A stretch of DNA of 64,000 bases from Brevibacillus antibioticus (GCF_005217615.1 NZ_SZNK01000001.1:2189501-2253500); one strand, 5' to 3'. Counted from the stretch's first letter, positions 7,440 to 16,789 are shown. Numbers and translations: made by a program. The notes: a model not told the origin generated them from the sequence alone.

Positions 7440-9023
7440 CTACGAATGCTGATTTTGCTGTGCCTCCTGCTGCCGCAGCTCGATCCGTCTGATTTTACCA
7501 GAGGTCGTCTTTGGCAGCTCCTGTACAAATTCGATTTTGCGCGGGTATTTATATGGAGCAGTTAATTGCTTGACATGGTTTTGCAATTCCAAAATCATCT
7601 CTTCGGATGGCTCATTCCCTTTTTTCAGGATGACAAAGGCTTTTACCACATGCCCACGCTCTGGATCAGGACTGGCAACCGCTGCACATTCTGCTACTGC
7701 CGCATGCTTCACCAACGCATCCTCGACCTCAAACGGACCAATTGTATATCCACCTGAGATAATAATGTCGTCTGAGCGTCCTTCGAACCAGATGTAGCCA
7801 TCTTCGTCCATGCGACCTTGATCACCCGTCACGTACCAGTCCCCGCGAAACGCTCTGGCAGTTCGCTGGGGATCATCCAGATAGCCTTTGAACAGCGCCA
7901 CCATATGGCGATCAATGGCAATATCGCCCACCTTGCCTATTGGCAACTCCGATCCTTCTTCGTCAATAATGGCGATCCTCACAACTGGCGATGGCTTGCC
8001 CATTGAACCTGGTCTGGGCTCCATGCCGACAAAGGTACCCACTAGCAAAGTATTCTCTGTCTGTCCGTATCCATCTCGCACGGTCAACTGGAATACGCGG
8101 CGGAATGTGTCGATCACTTCCCGATTGAGCGGTTCACCGGCCGAACATGCGCTGCGTAAGGCAGACAGCTTGTATTGTCCTAAATCCGTTACTTTTGCCA
8201 TGATTCTGTATTCGGTTGGCGTCGCACACAAGACAGAAACCGGATAATTTTGCAGAATCGTCAAATAATTTTCCGCAGAAAACTTTCCTTTATAGACAAA
8301 CGCGGTCGCTCCAAGCCCTAACGTAGAGACGAACGGGCTCCAGATCCACTTCGCCCAACCAGGTCCAGCCGTTGCCCAAACCACGTCGCCTTCGCGAACG
8401 TCCAGCCACTGTGTAGCGGCCACAGCCAAATGCGCAAACGGCCAGCCGTGAACGTGCATAACCCCTTTTGGTCCCCCAGTCGTTCCTGATGTATAAGACA
8501 GGAAGGCGAGCTCGTCTGACTTCGTGTTTACGACCTCAAACTCTGTGTCCTGCCCCTGGAGCAACCCCTCAAGGGAAATCCACCCTTCTTTCTCTTCGCC
8601 CGTCGTGATGTAGTGTTGCAGGGTAGAACAGTTGCCTCTCGTCAGATCAACCTCACTCATTGCTCCCGCAAAGCTGATCACAGCCTTGACTTTTGCATGA
8701 TTGATTCGGTACTCGATATCTTTGTAGCGCAGCATCTCAGACCCTGGCAAAATCACTGCCCCCAGCTTCAATAGAGCCAAATAGAGTCCATAGGCCAATG
8801 TCCCTCGGGAAACCAGGACAAGCACTCGATCCCCATGCTCGATTCCGATGGACCCTAAGCCGCTTGCTATTTTATTTGAATATTTGCGCAAATCCTCGTA
8901 CGTAAGGATATGTTCCTGGCCTTGTTCATCTATCTCCCAAACTGCTCTTCTCTCTGGATGTTTTTCCGCCCATTCGTCCACCCGGGCAGCGAAGTTGTAA
9001 TTTTCCGGAAATTTCAGCTGCAT
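7440..9023 (-). CDS. Acyl-CoA synthetase, medium/branched-chain (MACS/MbcS-like)
   Basis: An AMP-forming acyl-CoA ligase of 527 residues. It has the P-loop-like motif YTSGTTGGPKG, the DGYGQTE adenine-binding motif, the YVTGDQGRMDEDGYIWFEGR hinge and a C-terminal PKTTSGKI with the catalytic lysine. Its length and start (MQLKFPENYNFA) resemble B. subtilis MbcS-type synthetases, which activate branched or medium-chain acids; the exact substrate is inferred. ATG 9023 is preferred over GTG 9029 because AAGGTGGAG lies at correct spacing. It follows the Liv operon but is separated by a terminator and has its own promoter and operator-like palindrome. Confidence 0.85.
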   Translation of the reverse strand: MQLKFPENYNFAARVDEWAEKHPERRAVWEIDEQGQEHILTYEDLRKYSNKIASGLGSIGIEHGDRVLVLVSRGTLAYGLYLALLKLGAVILPGSEMLRYKDIEYRINHAKVKAVISFAGAMSEVDLTRGNCSTLQHYITTGEEKEGWISLEGLLQGQDTEFEVVNTKSDELAFLSYTSGTTGGPKGVMHVHGWPFAHLAVAATQWLDVREGDVVWATAGPGWAKWIWSPFVSTLGLGATAFVYKGKFSAENYLTILQNYPVSVLCATPTEYRIMAKVTDLGQYKLSALRSACSAGEPLNREVIDTFRRVFQLTVRDGYGQTENTLLVGTFVGMEPRPGSMGKPSPVVRIAIIDEEGSELPIGKVGDIAIDRHMVALFKGYLDDPQRTARAFRGDWYVTGDQGRMDEDGYIWFEGRSDDIIISGGYTIGPFEVEDALVKHAAVAECAAVASPDPERGHVVKAFVILKKGNEPSEEMILELQNHVKQLTAPYKYPRKIEFVQELPKTTSGKIRRIELRQQEAQQNQHS

Positions 9024-9048
9024 AGACACATCTCCACCTTTTCAGATT

Positions 9049-9101
9049 ATGATGAATATTTATTCGACATAAGTATAAATCTAACCTTTTTCTTTCGACA
9101 A
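9049..9101 (-). promoter_or_regulatory. Sigma-A promoter and operator-like palindrome of the acyl-CoA synthetase gene
   Basis: On the minus strand TTGTCG (9101-9096) and TATACT (9077-9072) are 18 nt apart. Immediately after the -10 comes a 22-bp imperfect palindrome with core GAATAAATATTC and outer ATG/CAT arms (9070-9049). Its place over the start of transcription suggests a repressor site, possibly for a TetR-family fatty-acid regulator. Confidence 0.55.
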
Positions 9102-9111
9102 AAAATGAGAC

Positions 9112-9143
9112 AAAAAAAGGCCAACCTTTTGCGTTAGTTGACC
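9112..9143 (-). terminator. Intrinsic terminator of the nine-gene Liv operon
   Basis: On the minus strand GGTCAAC pairs with GTTGGCC (one T-G pair) and runs into seven T. It starts about 18 nt after the livM stop. Confidence 0.7.
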
Positions 9144-9161
9144 TCCTTTCTTCCATGCCTG

Positions 9162-10160
9162 TTACTCTACTTGCTCCGTAATCGTTGCAGCTTGCATGGA
9201 TCGCTGTTTTCTTTTTTCCCTCCACTCTTGAACGCTGCCGACGATTCCGCTCGGGAAGCAGAGCACGACCAAAATATAGAGCAAGCCTAGGAAGATGACC
9301 CATCTTTCGAAAATCGGATGAAGCTTCGCCAACTCTGTCAGCCCGTGATGCGCCAGCTCCACGATCCCTGATCCCAAAATGGAGCCAAAAAGCGTTCCCA
9401 GCCCACCGATCATACTCATCAGGAGTGCATCCAGTGTCGTTTCAATCGAAAACACTTGAGTGTTCACGAAGCGCAGCATGACCGCGTACAAGCCGCCACT
9501 AATCGCAGCAACCACTCCTGCGACGATGCTAACGATCACCTTATAATGAAGAATTTGATAGCCTAACGCTTCCGCACGTTGTTCATTTTGACCGATGGCT
9601 TTCAAGACCTTACCGAGTGGAGAGTGCGTAAACGCCCGCAAGATGACGAATAGGATGACCATTAGGATCAGGCATACATAGTAAAAGGACAAACGATCAC
9701 GAAACAGCTCAGGCACTGGAAAGGTAAAGCCGTCCCCACCCATTGTCATTGAGCGCCATTTTTCTGCCAATACGAATAGCAGCTGGGAAATCGCCAAGGT
9801 CAGCATTGCATAAAAATGACTTTTCAATCGCAAGGACAGCATCCCGATCAAATAGCTGAGAATACCAGAGAGCACGATGGCAACGAGTACGCCAAGCAAG
9901 AAATAACTGATCGTCGCGTCAAAGTTCTTCAGGAATAAAGACACGGAGTACGCACCTATTCCGAAAAACATACAGTGTCCGAATGAGACGATCCCCGTAT
10001 ACCCGAGCAACAAATCAAAGCTCATCGCAAAAATCGCAAAGATAAAGATTTGGGTGAACATGATGTACATGCTTCGCGAGTCTGAAAGAAACGGCAAAAC
10101 CGCCAAGGACAAAAACACAAAAAGAATAAATCGATGGTTCAACAATCCGGATATAGTCAA
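9162..10160 (-). CDS. livM: Branched-chain amino acid-type ABC transporter permease LivM
   Basis: A polytopic permease of about 332 residues with roughly nine hydrophobic segments. It has the LivM signatures GYTGIVSFGHCMFFGIGAY and a cytoplasmic coupling region around AIGQNEQRAEALGYQI, plus GLYAVMLRFVN. Paired with LivH it forms the membrane channel of a HAAT-family importer. The frame is open from 10184, but a TTG at 10160 follows AAGGGGTGA with 7 nt spacing and starts MTISGLLNHR, seven nucleotides after the livH stop. It is the last gene of the operon. Confidence 0.88.
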   Translation of the reverse strand: MTISGLLNHRFILFVFLSLAVLPFLSDSRSMYIMFTQIFIFAIFAMSFDLLLGYTGIVSFGHCMFFGIGAYSVSLFLKNFDATISYFLLGVLVAIVLSGILSYLIGMLSLRLKSHFYAMLTLAISQLLFVLAEKWRSMTMGGDGFTFPVPELFRDRLSFYYVCLILMVILFVILRAFTHSPLGKVLKAIGQNEQRAEALGYQILHYKVIVSIVAGVVAAISGGLYAVMLRFVNTQVFSIETTLDALLMSMIGGLGTLFGSILGSGIVELAHHGLTELAKLHPIFERWVIFLGLLYILVVLCFPSGIVGSVQEWREKRKQRSMQAATITEQVE

Positions 10161-10167
10161 CGCATGA

Positions 10168-11028
10168 TCACCCCTTCGCTCCAAACAGGCCGGATGGTTT
10201 GATTAGCAGCACTGCTAGCATCAGCAGCATGTTCACTGCCAGTGAAAGCTCTGGAACGAAGTAAGCCATAAACGAGCCAAGCACGCCTACTAAAAGCGCC
10301 GCAATCATAGAGCCTTGAACGCTTCCCATCCCACCGACAATGACGACGATGAATGCCAGAATCGCATACTGCATACCCATTTCCGCAAAAATAACCCCTG
10401 AATACGGTGCCAGCAGACTTCCTCCGAGCGCGGCCATGCCTGCCCCCAGCAAAAAAACGAAAGTAAACACTTGTTTAATATTGATGCCGAGTGCCTGCAC
10501 CATTTCCTTATCGATGACGCCCGCTCGGACGATCAAGCCTAGTCTCGTTCGCGTCAACAGCAGGTGCAACCCAACGTACACAACTATTCCCACTGCAATG
10601 ACAAACAAGCGATAAGTTATCAGGATGATGTCGCCAAGCTCGATGCTCCCTTGCAAATAATCTGGTAATACGGCCCGAATGGGATTGGGACTCCAAAACA
10701 CCTTGAGCAATTCACTTATCACGAGCATCCCGCCCAATGTCACGAGCAGTTGCTGAATATGATCACCGTACACGGGACGGATCAGCACGCGCTCTAACAC
10801 AAAACCGAGCAGCATCCCGATGACGACAGCACCTACGATGGCCAGAAAAAAGCTATCCGTCAATCCGAAAAGCCATACACCAGCAAAGGCTCCCCAGGCA
10901 AACAATCCACCGTGGGCAAAGTTCAACACACTCATTAAGCCAAAGATCAACGTGAGCCCGGACGCGAGCAAGAAAATGAGTGTGCCTGTCGCCAGTCCAT
11001 TTACAAGCAAATTAGTTGCGACATCCAT
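10168..11028 (-). CDS. livH: Branched-chain amino acid-type ABC transporter permease LivH
   Basis: A 286-residue permease with about eight membrane segments. It shows the LivH signature GLMSVLNFAHGGLFAWGAF near residue 30 and AGVIDKEMVQALGINI, the EAA-like loop that meets the ATPases. The start ATG follows a strong GGGAGGGGGAGG. It lies 27 nt after livF and just before livM, in the usual order for this transporter class. The substrate cannot be read from the permease. The neighbouring acyl-CoA ligase, hydratase and KAS III-like genes suggest a carboxylic acid rather than leucine itself. Confidence 0.9.
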   Translation of the reverse strand: MDVATNLLVNGLATGTLIFLLASGLTLIFGLMSVLNFAHGGLFAWGAFAGVWLFGLTDSFFLAIVGAVVIGMLLGFVLERVLIRPVYGDHIQQLLVTLGGMLVISELLKVFWSPNPIRAVLPDYLQGSIELGDIILITYRLFVIAVGIVVYVGLHLLLTRTRLGLIVRAGVIDKEMVQALGINIKQVFTFVFLLGAGMAALGGSLLAPYSGVIFAEMGMQYAILAFIVVIVGGMGSVQGSMIAALLVGVLGSFMAYFVPELSLAVNMLLMLAVLLIKPSGLFGAKG

Positions 11029-11055
11029 TTCATCCTCCCCCTCCCTGTTATACGC

Positions 11056-11757
11056 TCAGGCAATACCCAAATATTTTTGTCGCGTATCTGCATCATCCTT
11101 CAACTCCTGCATCGCGCCACCGCGGACAATTTTCCCTTCATCCATCAAGTAGTACTGCTCGCCAATCATGCTCGCCATCATAAAGTTTTGCTCGACTAAA
11201 AGCACGGTCGTTTTCTGCTTCATCGATTCGATGTGAAACATGAGCTTTTCAACCATGATGGGCGCCAGTCCCTTGCTCGGCTCGTCAATTAACAAGAGTC
11301 CGTTGCTATTCACATAAGCTCGTGCAATCGCCAGCATTTGCTTTTGACCTCCGCTTAAGTACCCGCTTTTCTTTTTCCAGTAATGACGCAGGTCAGGGAA
11401 TAGATCCAGCATCCACGCGAGCTTTTCTTTTTGTTCGTCGTCATTTTTTTGCATAGCGAGCCGGAACGTCTCTTCTACCGTAAAATCATGAAAAATCCCT
11501 TGATTCTCGGGCACATAGCCAATCCCCTTACGCGCGATGGAATAGGTCGGCAGATGTCCGATTTCTTCTCCTACATAGCGAATTTGACCATGACGGATCG
11601 GGGCAAGCCCCATGATGGAACGAAGCGTCGTTGTTTTGCCCGCGCCGTTTCGTCCAAACAGGACAGTAATACTGCCTGCTTGCACGGATAGCGAGACTCC
11701 CTGCAAGATGTGAAACTGGTCGAGGTACGTTTCAATCTGATCAAGTTGCAACATCAT
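11056..11757 (-). CDS. livF: ABC transporter ATP-binding protein LivF
   Basis: The 233-residue ATPase shows Walker A GRNGAGKTT, the Q-loop region YVPENQGIFHDFTVEE, signature LSGGQKQ and Walker B LLLIDEPSKGLAP, all typical of LivF. The reading frame extends upstream to 11799 inside livG, but ATG codons at 11757 and 11754 follow TTGGGAGGG and give MMLQLDQIETYL, the normal N-terminus. The gene overlaps livG by about 17 bp, so the two ATPases are translationally coupled. Confidence 0.9.
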   Translation of the reverse strand: MMLQLDQIETYLDQFHILQGVSLSVQAGSITVLFGRNGAGKTTTLRSIMGLAPIRHGQIRYVGEEIGHLPTYSIARKGIGYVPENQGIFHDFTVEETFRLAMQKNDDEQKEKLAWMLDLFPDLRHYWKKKSGYLSGGQKQMLAIARAYVNSNGLLLIDEPSKGLAPIMVEKLMFHIESMKQKTTVLLVEQNFMMASMIGEQYYLMDEGKIVRGGAMQELKDDADTRQKYLGIA

Positions 11758-12511
11758 GCTTATACAACCCTCCCAAGTAGGCAGACTGCACCTGCTCATT
11801 TCTCATCATGTCAGTCGGTGTCCCCTCAGCCAATAGCTCTCCATGAAATAGTACGATCATGTGATCGGAGAGTGATTTGACCATGTCCATCTTGTGTTCA
11901 ATTAGGATAATCGTGCACGAATTGCTTTCCTTAATCGATTCGATCACCTTCAATACAGCTGGGACTTCCTCCAACGAAATCCCCGCCGTCGGTTCGTCGA
12001 GTAAAAGAACATCCGGACGCAGTCCAAGGAGCATGGCTAGCTCCAGCTTTCGTTTCTCCCCATGCGCCAGCAGGCTTGCCAGCACATCCGCCTTTTTCTC
12101 CAGCAACACCAGATGCAGCAATCGCCCAACTTCCTCAGCCTGTCGCATCTGAGCTGCCTCGGAAATCCATAAACGAAACCGAACTCCCTGTGCGGCTTGC
12201 ACGGCCAATCGAATATTTTCCCGCACCGTTAGCTTGGGAAATAAGTTTGTCAATTGAAACGATCGTCCAATACCCAATCTCGTTCGTGCTGCTGGGGGCA
12301 AGTGTGTAATATCTTGCCCCTTGTACTTGATCGTTCCTTGCGATGGAGTAAGCTGCCCGCTTAACAAGTTAAACAACGTCGTCTTTCCGGCTCCATTGGG
12401 TCCGATGATCGAAGTAAATCGCTGCTGTGGTATGCGTAGCGATACCTTGTTTATGACTTTTTGCTCCCCGAATGCTACGCTTACGTCAACCGTTTCTAAC
12501 AAGTAACTCAT
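11741..12511 (-). CDS. livG: ABC transporter ATP-binding protein LivG
   Basis: A 256-residue ATPase with Walker A GPNGAGKTT, a LivG-type GIGRSFQLTNLFPKLTVREN Q-loop segment, signature LAHGEKRKLELAM and Walker B LLLDEPTAGIS. The signature motif is HGEK rather than SGGQ, which is normal for LivG. It starts at ATG 12511 (GTG 12514 directly before it) behind AGGAGGTG. It lies 12 nt after the gene for the binding protein. Confidence 0.9.
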   Translation of the reverse strand: MSYLLETVDVSVAFGEQKVINKVSLRIPQQRFTSIIGPNGAGKTTLFNLLSGQLTPSQGTIKYKGQDITHLPPAARTRLGIGRSFQLTNLFPKLTVRENIRLAVQAAQGVRFRLWISEAAQMRQAEEVGRLLHLVLLEKKADVLASLLAHGEKRKLELAMLLGLRPDVLLLDEPTAGISLEEVPAVLKVIESIKESNSCTIILIEHKMDMVKSLSDHMIVLFHGELLAEGTPTDMMRNEQVQSAYLGGLYKHDVAT

Positions 12512-12523
12512 CACACACCTCCT

Positions 12524-13732
12524 CTACTTCTGGTTCCTGACAGGTGGTGCTGTTTCTTCCATCGTCATCTCCCGAATGAGTACAGGGACAGGATGATCGA
12601 CTCCATCTTTTTTCTCTAGCTTGATCGCGTACAACGTTTGCAGTGCCTGATGATCCTCGACCCGGAACTGCATCGTGCCCTTTGGCGTATCAAAGGTCAT
12701 CCCTTCCATTGCAGTAATCAACTTCTCCGAATCTGTATCGGCGTTCGTCTTTTTCAGTGCTTCCACAATCGATACAGCTGCCGTCATCCCGCCTGCCGTG
12801 AATAAATCTGGAATCTCGCCATGAAAACGCTTTTTGTGCTCATCGAGGAGCCATTCGTTCATTTTCGTTTTCGGGAGCGAATGGTAATATACCGAGAAAC
12901 CTTCCATTCCGATCATGGCCTCCATCGTTTTCAAGGCAGCGATATCGGGTGCTCCCGTAGACACCTTGATGCCTTTTTGCTGGACCTGCATATCTTGAAG
13001 CTGTTTCCACGGGGAGTTCGAGCCTGCCCACGTGATGAACACATATTCTGGTTTGGCGCTAATGATTTTCTGGATGTTGGCTGTAAAATCAGTCGTGTTC
13101 GTGTCCACGTATTGTTCTTCGATAATGACAGCCCCTAATTTTTCCGCTGCGGTCTTAAAGGCTTTAATCCCTTCTCGACCGTAGGCGCTGTCTTGGGCCA
13201 TCGTCGCGATCTTCGTTCCTGTGGAAGCAATCGCCGCAGCGCCAGCAACTGCGTCCTGCGAAGAATTTCGACCTGTGCGGAAAATATATTTGTTCCAGTT
13301 TTTCCCGGTGATACTATCTGCTACAGCCGGTTCTACGACCATGATTTTTTTGTACTCTTCTGCCAGGGGAAGGACAGCTAGCGTATCGCCTGAACTCGAG
13401 GAGCCTACGAGAAAATCTACCTTGTCGGTCTCCAGGAGCTTCGTCGCTTTTTGGACAGCGACATCCGGCTTCGTCTCCGTATCCTCAACGACAAACTCGA
13501 TCTTTTTGCCAGCGATCTCTCGCTTGCCCTCTGTTGCATAATCGAGTCCGAGCTCAAAACCTCTTACCGTCTGTTTGCCGTAGCTCTCCAATGGCCCCGT
13601 GAGCGAAGCGAGTACGCCTACCTTGATCGTATGACTGCCACTGGATGAAGCGCTTTCATTTTGGCTGCAACCAACAGCAAGCACGACAGACATCGCTAGT
13701 GGGAGCAACATTTTCCATCCTCTTTTTTTCAC
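12524..13732 (-). CDS. Substrate-binding lipoprotein, type 1 periplasmic-binding fold (LivK-like)
   Basis: A 402-residue binding protein of the Peripla_BP_6 family. The signal peptide (MKKRGWKMLLPLAMSVVLA) ends in the lipobox AVGC, so the mature protein is anchored by a lipid at the outer face of the membrane. It then shows IKVGVLASLTGPLESYG, the first strand and ligand loop of the fold, and VGSSSSGDTLAVLPLAEEY. The GTG start follows GAGGAGGAAC. It supplies ligand to LivHMGF encoded just downstream. The ligand is unknown; context suggests an organic acid that is then activated to a CoA ester. Confidence 0.88.
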   Translation of the reverse strand: MKKRGWKMLLPLAMSVVLAVGCSQNESASSSGSHTIKVGVLASLTGPLESYGKQTVRGFELGLDYATEGKREIAGKKIEFVVEDTETKPDVAVQKATKLLETDKVDFLVGSSSSGDTLAVLPLAEEYKKIMVVEPAVADSITGKNWNKYIFRTGRNSSQDAVAGAAAIASTGTKIATMAQDSAYGREGIKAFKTAAEKLGAVIIEEQYVDTNTTDFTANIQKIISAKPEYVFITWAGSNSPWKQLQDMQVQQKGIKVSTGAPDIAALKTMEAMIGMEGFSVYYHSLPKTKMNEWLLDEHKKRFHGEIPDLFTAGGMTAAVSIVEALKKTNADTDSEKLITAMEGMTFDTPKGTMQFRVEDHQALQTLYAIKLEKKDGVDHPVPVLIREMTMEETAPPVRNQK

Positions 13733-13760
13733 GCCCGTTCCTCCTCGAAAGTCAAAATGT

Positions 13761-14807
13761 TCATTGCGATTCGGCTAACCATTCCAGTACGGTTGCCGCC
13801 CACGTATATCCAGTTCCAGCACTGACAGCAACGACAATATCCCCAGGGGCAAGACGTCCCTCTTGCTGTGCGACATGCAGTCCAATACACGGATCGAGTG
13901 CAGACAAATGCCCGTAATGATCGAGATAGACGGCCTGCTCCTCACTAAGTTGCAAACGTTCCAACAGCTCTAAGAACATCGAACGCTTTGTATGCAAAGG
14001 AAGCAGCAGCTTCAAATCACGTAGGGAACGATTACTTTTTGCCAATGCCTGCTCTACCACATGAACAAAGTTTGGTATCGAGATGGGATCAAGTCGTTCC
14101 TTCATATCGCTCGGATTCGGCACATCGATGTAATGAAGTCTGTTTTCCACCGTTTCACGACTAGGTTGGTGCCTCGAGCCGCCTGCTGGTACCCTTATAT
14201 CATCATGAAAAGAACCATCGGTGATGACACAGCTGTGGAGAATTCTGCTTTTTGTAGCACCACGCTTTACGAGAGCTGCTGTCCCGCCATCTGCAAAATT
14301 AAACATGAAGCGTGAGCGAGGATTGTCGTAATCGACGATTTGTGATTCTTTACAGCCAGCAACCAGCAAGATGTTTTCAATGGATGCGTCTGCCGTCAGC
14401 ATATCTTTGGCAACCTTCAAGGCGATTGGAAAACAAGAACTGACGTTCATCATCTCGAAACCGTATGCGTTTGTTGCTTTTAGTTCGTATGTAATCTTCG
14501 GTGCGCTGGACCATACATAGTAATCTTTGTGCGGACTGCCGAAGTAAATAATCACGTCAATTTCAGACGGATCGATCACTGAGTCGGTCAGCTGTTGGGC
14601 AGCAAGCACAGCGAGGTCTGATGCATGAAGGGTGTCATCTGCGACATGCTTTTGATATAGACCGAATTTTTCAATAATGACTTGCGCGGGGATTCCGGTC
14701 TTTTCAGCTAATCGCTCAGCTGTTTCTACTCCCTCCGGAAAAAATACGGACGTCGCTTCCACTCCGATAGTCTGCTCGTGGATCGTATTCGCTTCAAGAT
14801 GATTCAT
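13761..14807 (-). CDS. KAS III-like (FabH/thiolase superfamily) enzyme
   Basis: The 348-residue protein has the FabH-type thiolase fold. The active-site Cys is in NVSSCFPIA (about residue 125), and a His lies in LLPLHTK near residue 270. In E. coli FabH the catalytic Asn is in the HGN motif; here the equivalent place reads DHYGHLSALDP, so Asn appears replaced by His. The end (VVAVSAGTGYTWAATVLEW) matches FabH. The frame extends upstream, but ATG 14807 has GGGAAGGAGCG before it and overlaps the hydratase stop by 4 bp. It may condense or transfer an acyl group from CoA; the reaction is not known. Confidence 0.75.
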   Translation of the reverse strand: MNHLEANTIHEQTIGVEATSVFFPEGVETAERLAEKTGIPAQVIIEKFGLYQKHVADDTLHASDLAVLAAQQLTDSVIDPSEIDVIIYFGSPHKDYYVWSSAPKITYELKATNAYGFEMMNVSSCFPIALKVAKDMLTADASIENILLVAGCKESQIVDYDNPRSRFMFNFADGGTAALVKRGATKSRILHSCVITDGSFHDDIRVPAGGSRHQPSRETVENRLHYIDVPNPSDMKERLDPISIPNFVHVVEQALAKSNRSLRDLKLLLPLHTKRSMFLELLERLQLSEEQAVYLDHYGHLSALDPCIGLHVAQQEGRLAPGDIVVAVSAGTGYTWAATVLEWLAESQ

Positions 14808-15220
14808 ACTTTCGCTCCTTCCCTCGGTACGAGCATCGTCGCTGTTCCAGTTAGGACTACTTTTCCATGCTGATTCGTGCATTCCGTAAGCAATCGGATG
14901 ATGCCTCGCTCTTCTTGATACTCCAGAACAGTGGCAGTCGCGGTGATCGTGTCTCCGATTAATACCGGAGCCGTAAACGAAATGGTCTGGTCTTTGTAAA
15001 TGGAACCGATACCAGGCAGCTGCATCCCGAGCAATCTGGACAACATGCTCGCCGTCAACAATCCATGTGAGATACGCTGGCCGAATCGCGTGTCCTTTGC
15101 GTACTGTTGGTCAATGTGCACCGGATTATAATCCCCACTCATTCCCGCAAATAGAACGATATCTGTTTCCGTAATCGTTCTGCTAAAATATGCTTGCTCC
15201 CCTATTGCAAATCTCGCCAT
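14804..15220 (-). CDS. MaoC-type (R)-enoyl-CoA hydratase
   Basis: A single hot-dog domain of 138 residues. It holds the hydratase-2 signature AGMSGDYNPVHID near residue 26, with the catalytic Asp and His, as in PhaJ-type (R)-specific enoyl-CoA hydratases. RISHGLLTASMLSRLLG is the following conserved helix. The enzyme would add water to a 2-enoyl-CoA. The start ATG follows GAGGTGATC, 9 nt after the ligase stop, and its end overlaps the next gene, so expression is coupled. Confidence 0.88.
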   Translation of the reverse strand: MARFAIGEQAYFSRTITETDIVLFAGMSGDYNPVHIDQQYAKDTRFGQRISHGLLTASMLSRLLGMQLPGIGSIYKDQTISFTAPVLIGDTITATATVLEYQEERGIIRLLTECTNQHGKVVLTGTATMLVPREGAKV

Positions 15221-15229
15221 GGGATCACC

Positions 15230-16756
15230 TCATTGTGTAATGGAATCGCTCTTCAATCTGGTCAATGCTTGTTTGACGATTTTCCCTGTTGCATTGCGTG
15301 GCAGCTCGCTCAGAAACACAAATGACTTCGGGATTTTATACTTCGCCAGTCTTTGCTCACAGTGCGCTATAATAGATGCTTCCGTGATGACTGCACCTGA
15401 TTTGGGCACGATAAACGCCTTTGCGACCTCTCCCCATCTTTCATCGGGTACACCGACGACGGCGGCTTCCTGAACGTCATCCAGCTCGCCAATGACCTGC
15501 TCCAGCTCCAGTGGATAAATGTTCTCCCCGCCTGAGATAATCATTTCTTTGCGCCTTCCTACGATATAGGCGAATCCTTCTTCATCAAAACGTGCCAAAT
15601 CCCCTGTGTACAGCCATCCATCCCGGATGGCCTTGGCTGTTTCTACTGGTTTGTTCCAGTATTCCTTCATCACATTCGGACCTTTGACGAGCAGTTCGCC
15701 GATATCGCCATGACCCACGTCTTTTCCGTCATCCGAGATCAAGCGGACTTCACAAAACATGACGGGCTTGCCGATGGAGCCGGCTTTTCTTTTTGCATCT
15801 TCCTTCGCAATCATAAACACGGTGGGGGATGTTTCTGTTAGGCCGTATCCTTGTCCAAAAGGGAGGCCTCGCTCCTGAAAATGCTGGATGAGTTCCATGG
15901 GGCATGGAGCGCCGCCGTTGTAAAACCAACGGACGGAATCGAATGATGTGGTAGCAAATAAGGGACTTTGGCGAATGGCTTCATGGATGGCGGGTACACC
16001 CATCACGATGGTGACTTGGTGTGTTTCGATTAATTGAATCGCTTTATCAGGGTCGAACTTCCCGGCGACAACGACGCGCCCGCCAGCAAGCCATGTAGGG
16101 AAGGCAAACAGTCCAATTCCCCCGATATGAAAGAGTGGCAATAAGACAATCGAGCAGTCTTCTGAGGTGAGATCAAGCGCGGCTACATTGTGTACGGAGT
16201 TCCAAAACATATTTTCTTGGGTGAGTACTGCTCCTTTAGGCTTTCCTGTCGTTCCTGATGTATAGCAAATGATGTATGGGTCTTCTCCACTGCCGTCATC
16301 TGCCTCCGTCCTACTGTGCTGGAAGAACTCACGTGGGCCATCCTGCCTCCAAGGGAGTTCTCCCGGTTCCAGCCATATCATGTGCGCAACACTGGCCTTT
16401 GCCTTAATCAACTCAATGGTGGTAGCGAACTGGGGCTGGGCACATAACACGCGGATACCACTATCTTCAAACTGATACTCTAATTCTGCAGGGGTCAAGC
16501 GGATATTAAAGGGGACGGCAATCGCACCGATTTTGGCGATGGCAAACAGCAGAAGCACATACTCCAAACTGTTTTGGGACAAAATGCCGATCCTGTCCCC
16601 TTTTTTGACCTGTAGCTCATGTCGTAAATAGTTGGCAAGACATTGCATCTGCTCATTCATTTGTTGATACGTAAGGGATTGATCGTTGGCAATCACTGCG
16701 ATCCGCGTCGGAGTGATTCGGGCTCGCTTTTCAATCCAATAAGCAATTCCGTGCAT
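15230..16756 (-). CDS. Acyl-CoA ligase (AMP-forming)
   Basis: A 508-residue member of the ANL superfamily. Motifs in order are YTSGTTGKPKG (P-loop), YGLTETSP, GWLYTGDLARFDEEGF, GGENIYPLE and the C-terminal LPRNATGKIVK with the catalytic lysine. It converts a carboxylic acid, ATP and CoA to an acyl-CoA. Length and motifs fit short or medium fatty acid or aromatic acid ligases, and the substrate cannot be fixed from sequence. It is the first enzyme gene after the TetR regulator and is likely to act on what the Liv-type transporter brings in. Start ATG follows AAAGGAG. Confidence 0.88.
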   Translation of the reverse strand: MHGIAYWIEKRARITPTRIAVIANDQSLTYQQMNEQMQCLANYLRHELQVKKGDRIGILSQNSLEYVLLLFAIAKIGAIAVPFNIRLTPAELEYQFEDSGIRVLCAQPQFATTIELIKAKASVAHMIWLEPGELPWRQDGPREFFQHSRTEADDGSGEDPYIICYTSGTTGKPKGAVLTQENMFWNSVHNVAALDLTSEDCSIVLLPLFHIGGIGLFAFPTWLAGGRVVVAGKFDPDKAIQLIETHQVTIVMGVPAIHEAIRQSPLFATTSFDSVRWFYNGGAPCPMELIQHFQERGLPFGQGYGLTETSPTVFMIAKEDAKRKAGSIGKPVMFCEVRLISDDGKDVGHGDIGELLVKGPNVMKEYWNKPVETAKAIRDGWLYTGDLARFDEEGFAYIVGRRKEMIISGGENIYPLELEQVIGELDDVQEAAVVGVPDERWGEVAKAFIVPKSGAVITEASIIAHCEQRLAKYKIPKSFVFLSELPRNATGKIVKQALTRLKSDSITQ

Positions 16757-16789
16757 GAACTCTACTCCTTTGCCTATAAAATGGATCGG

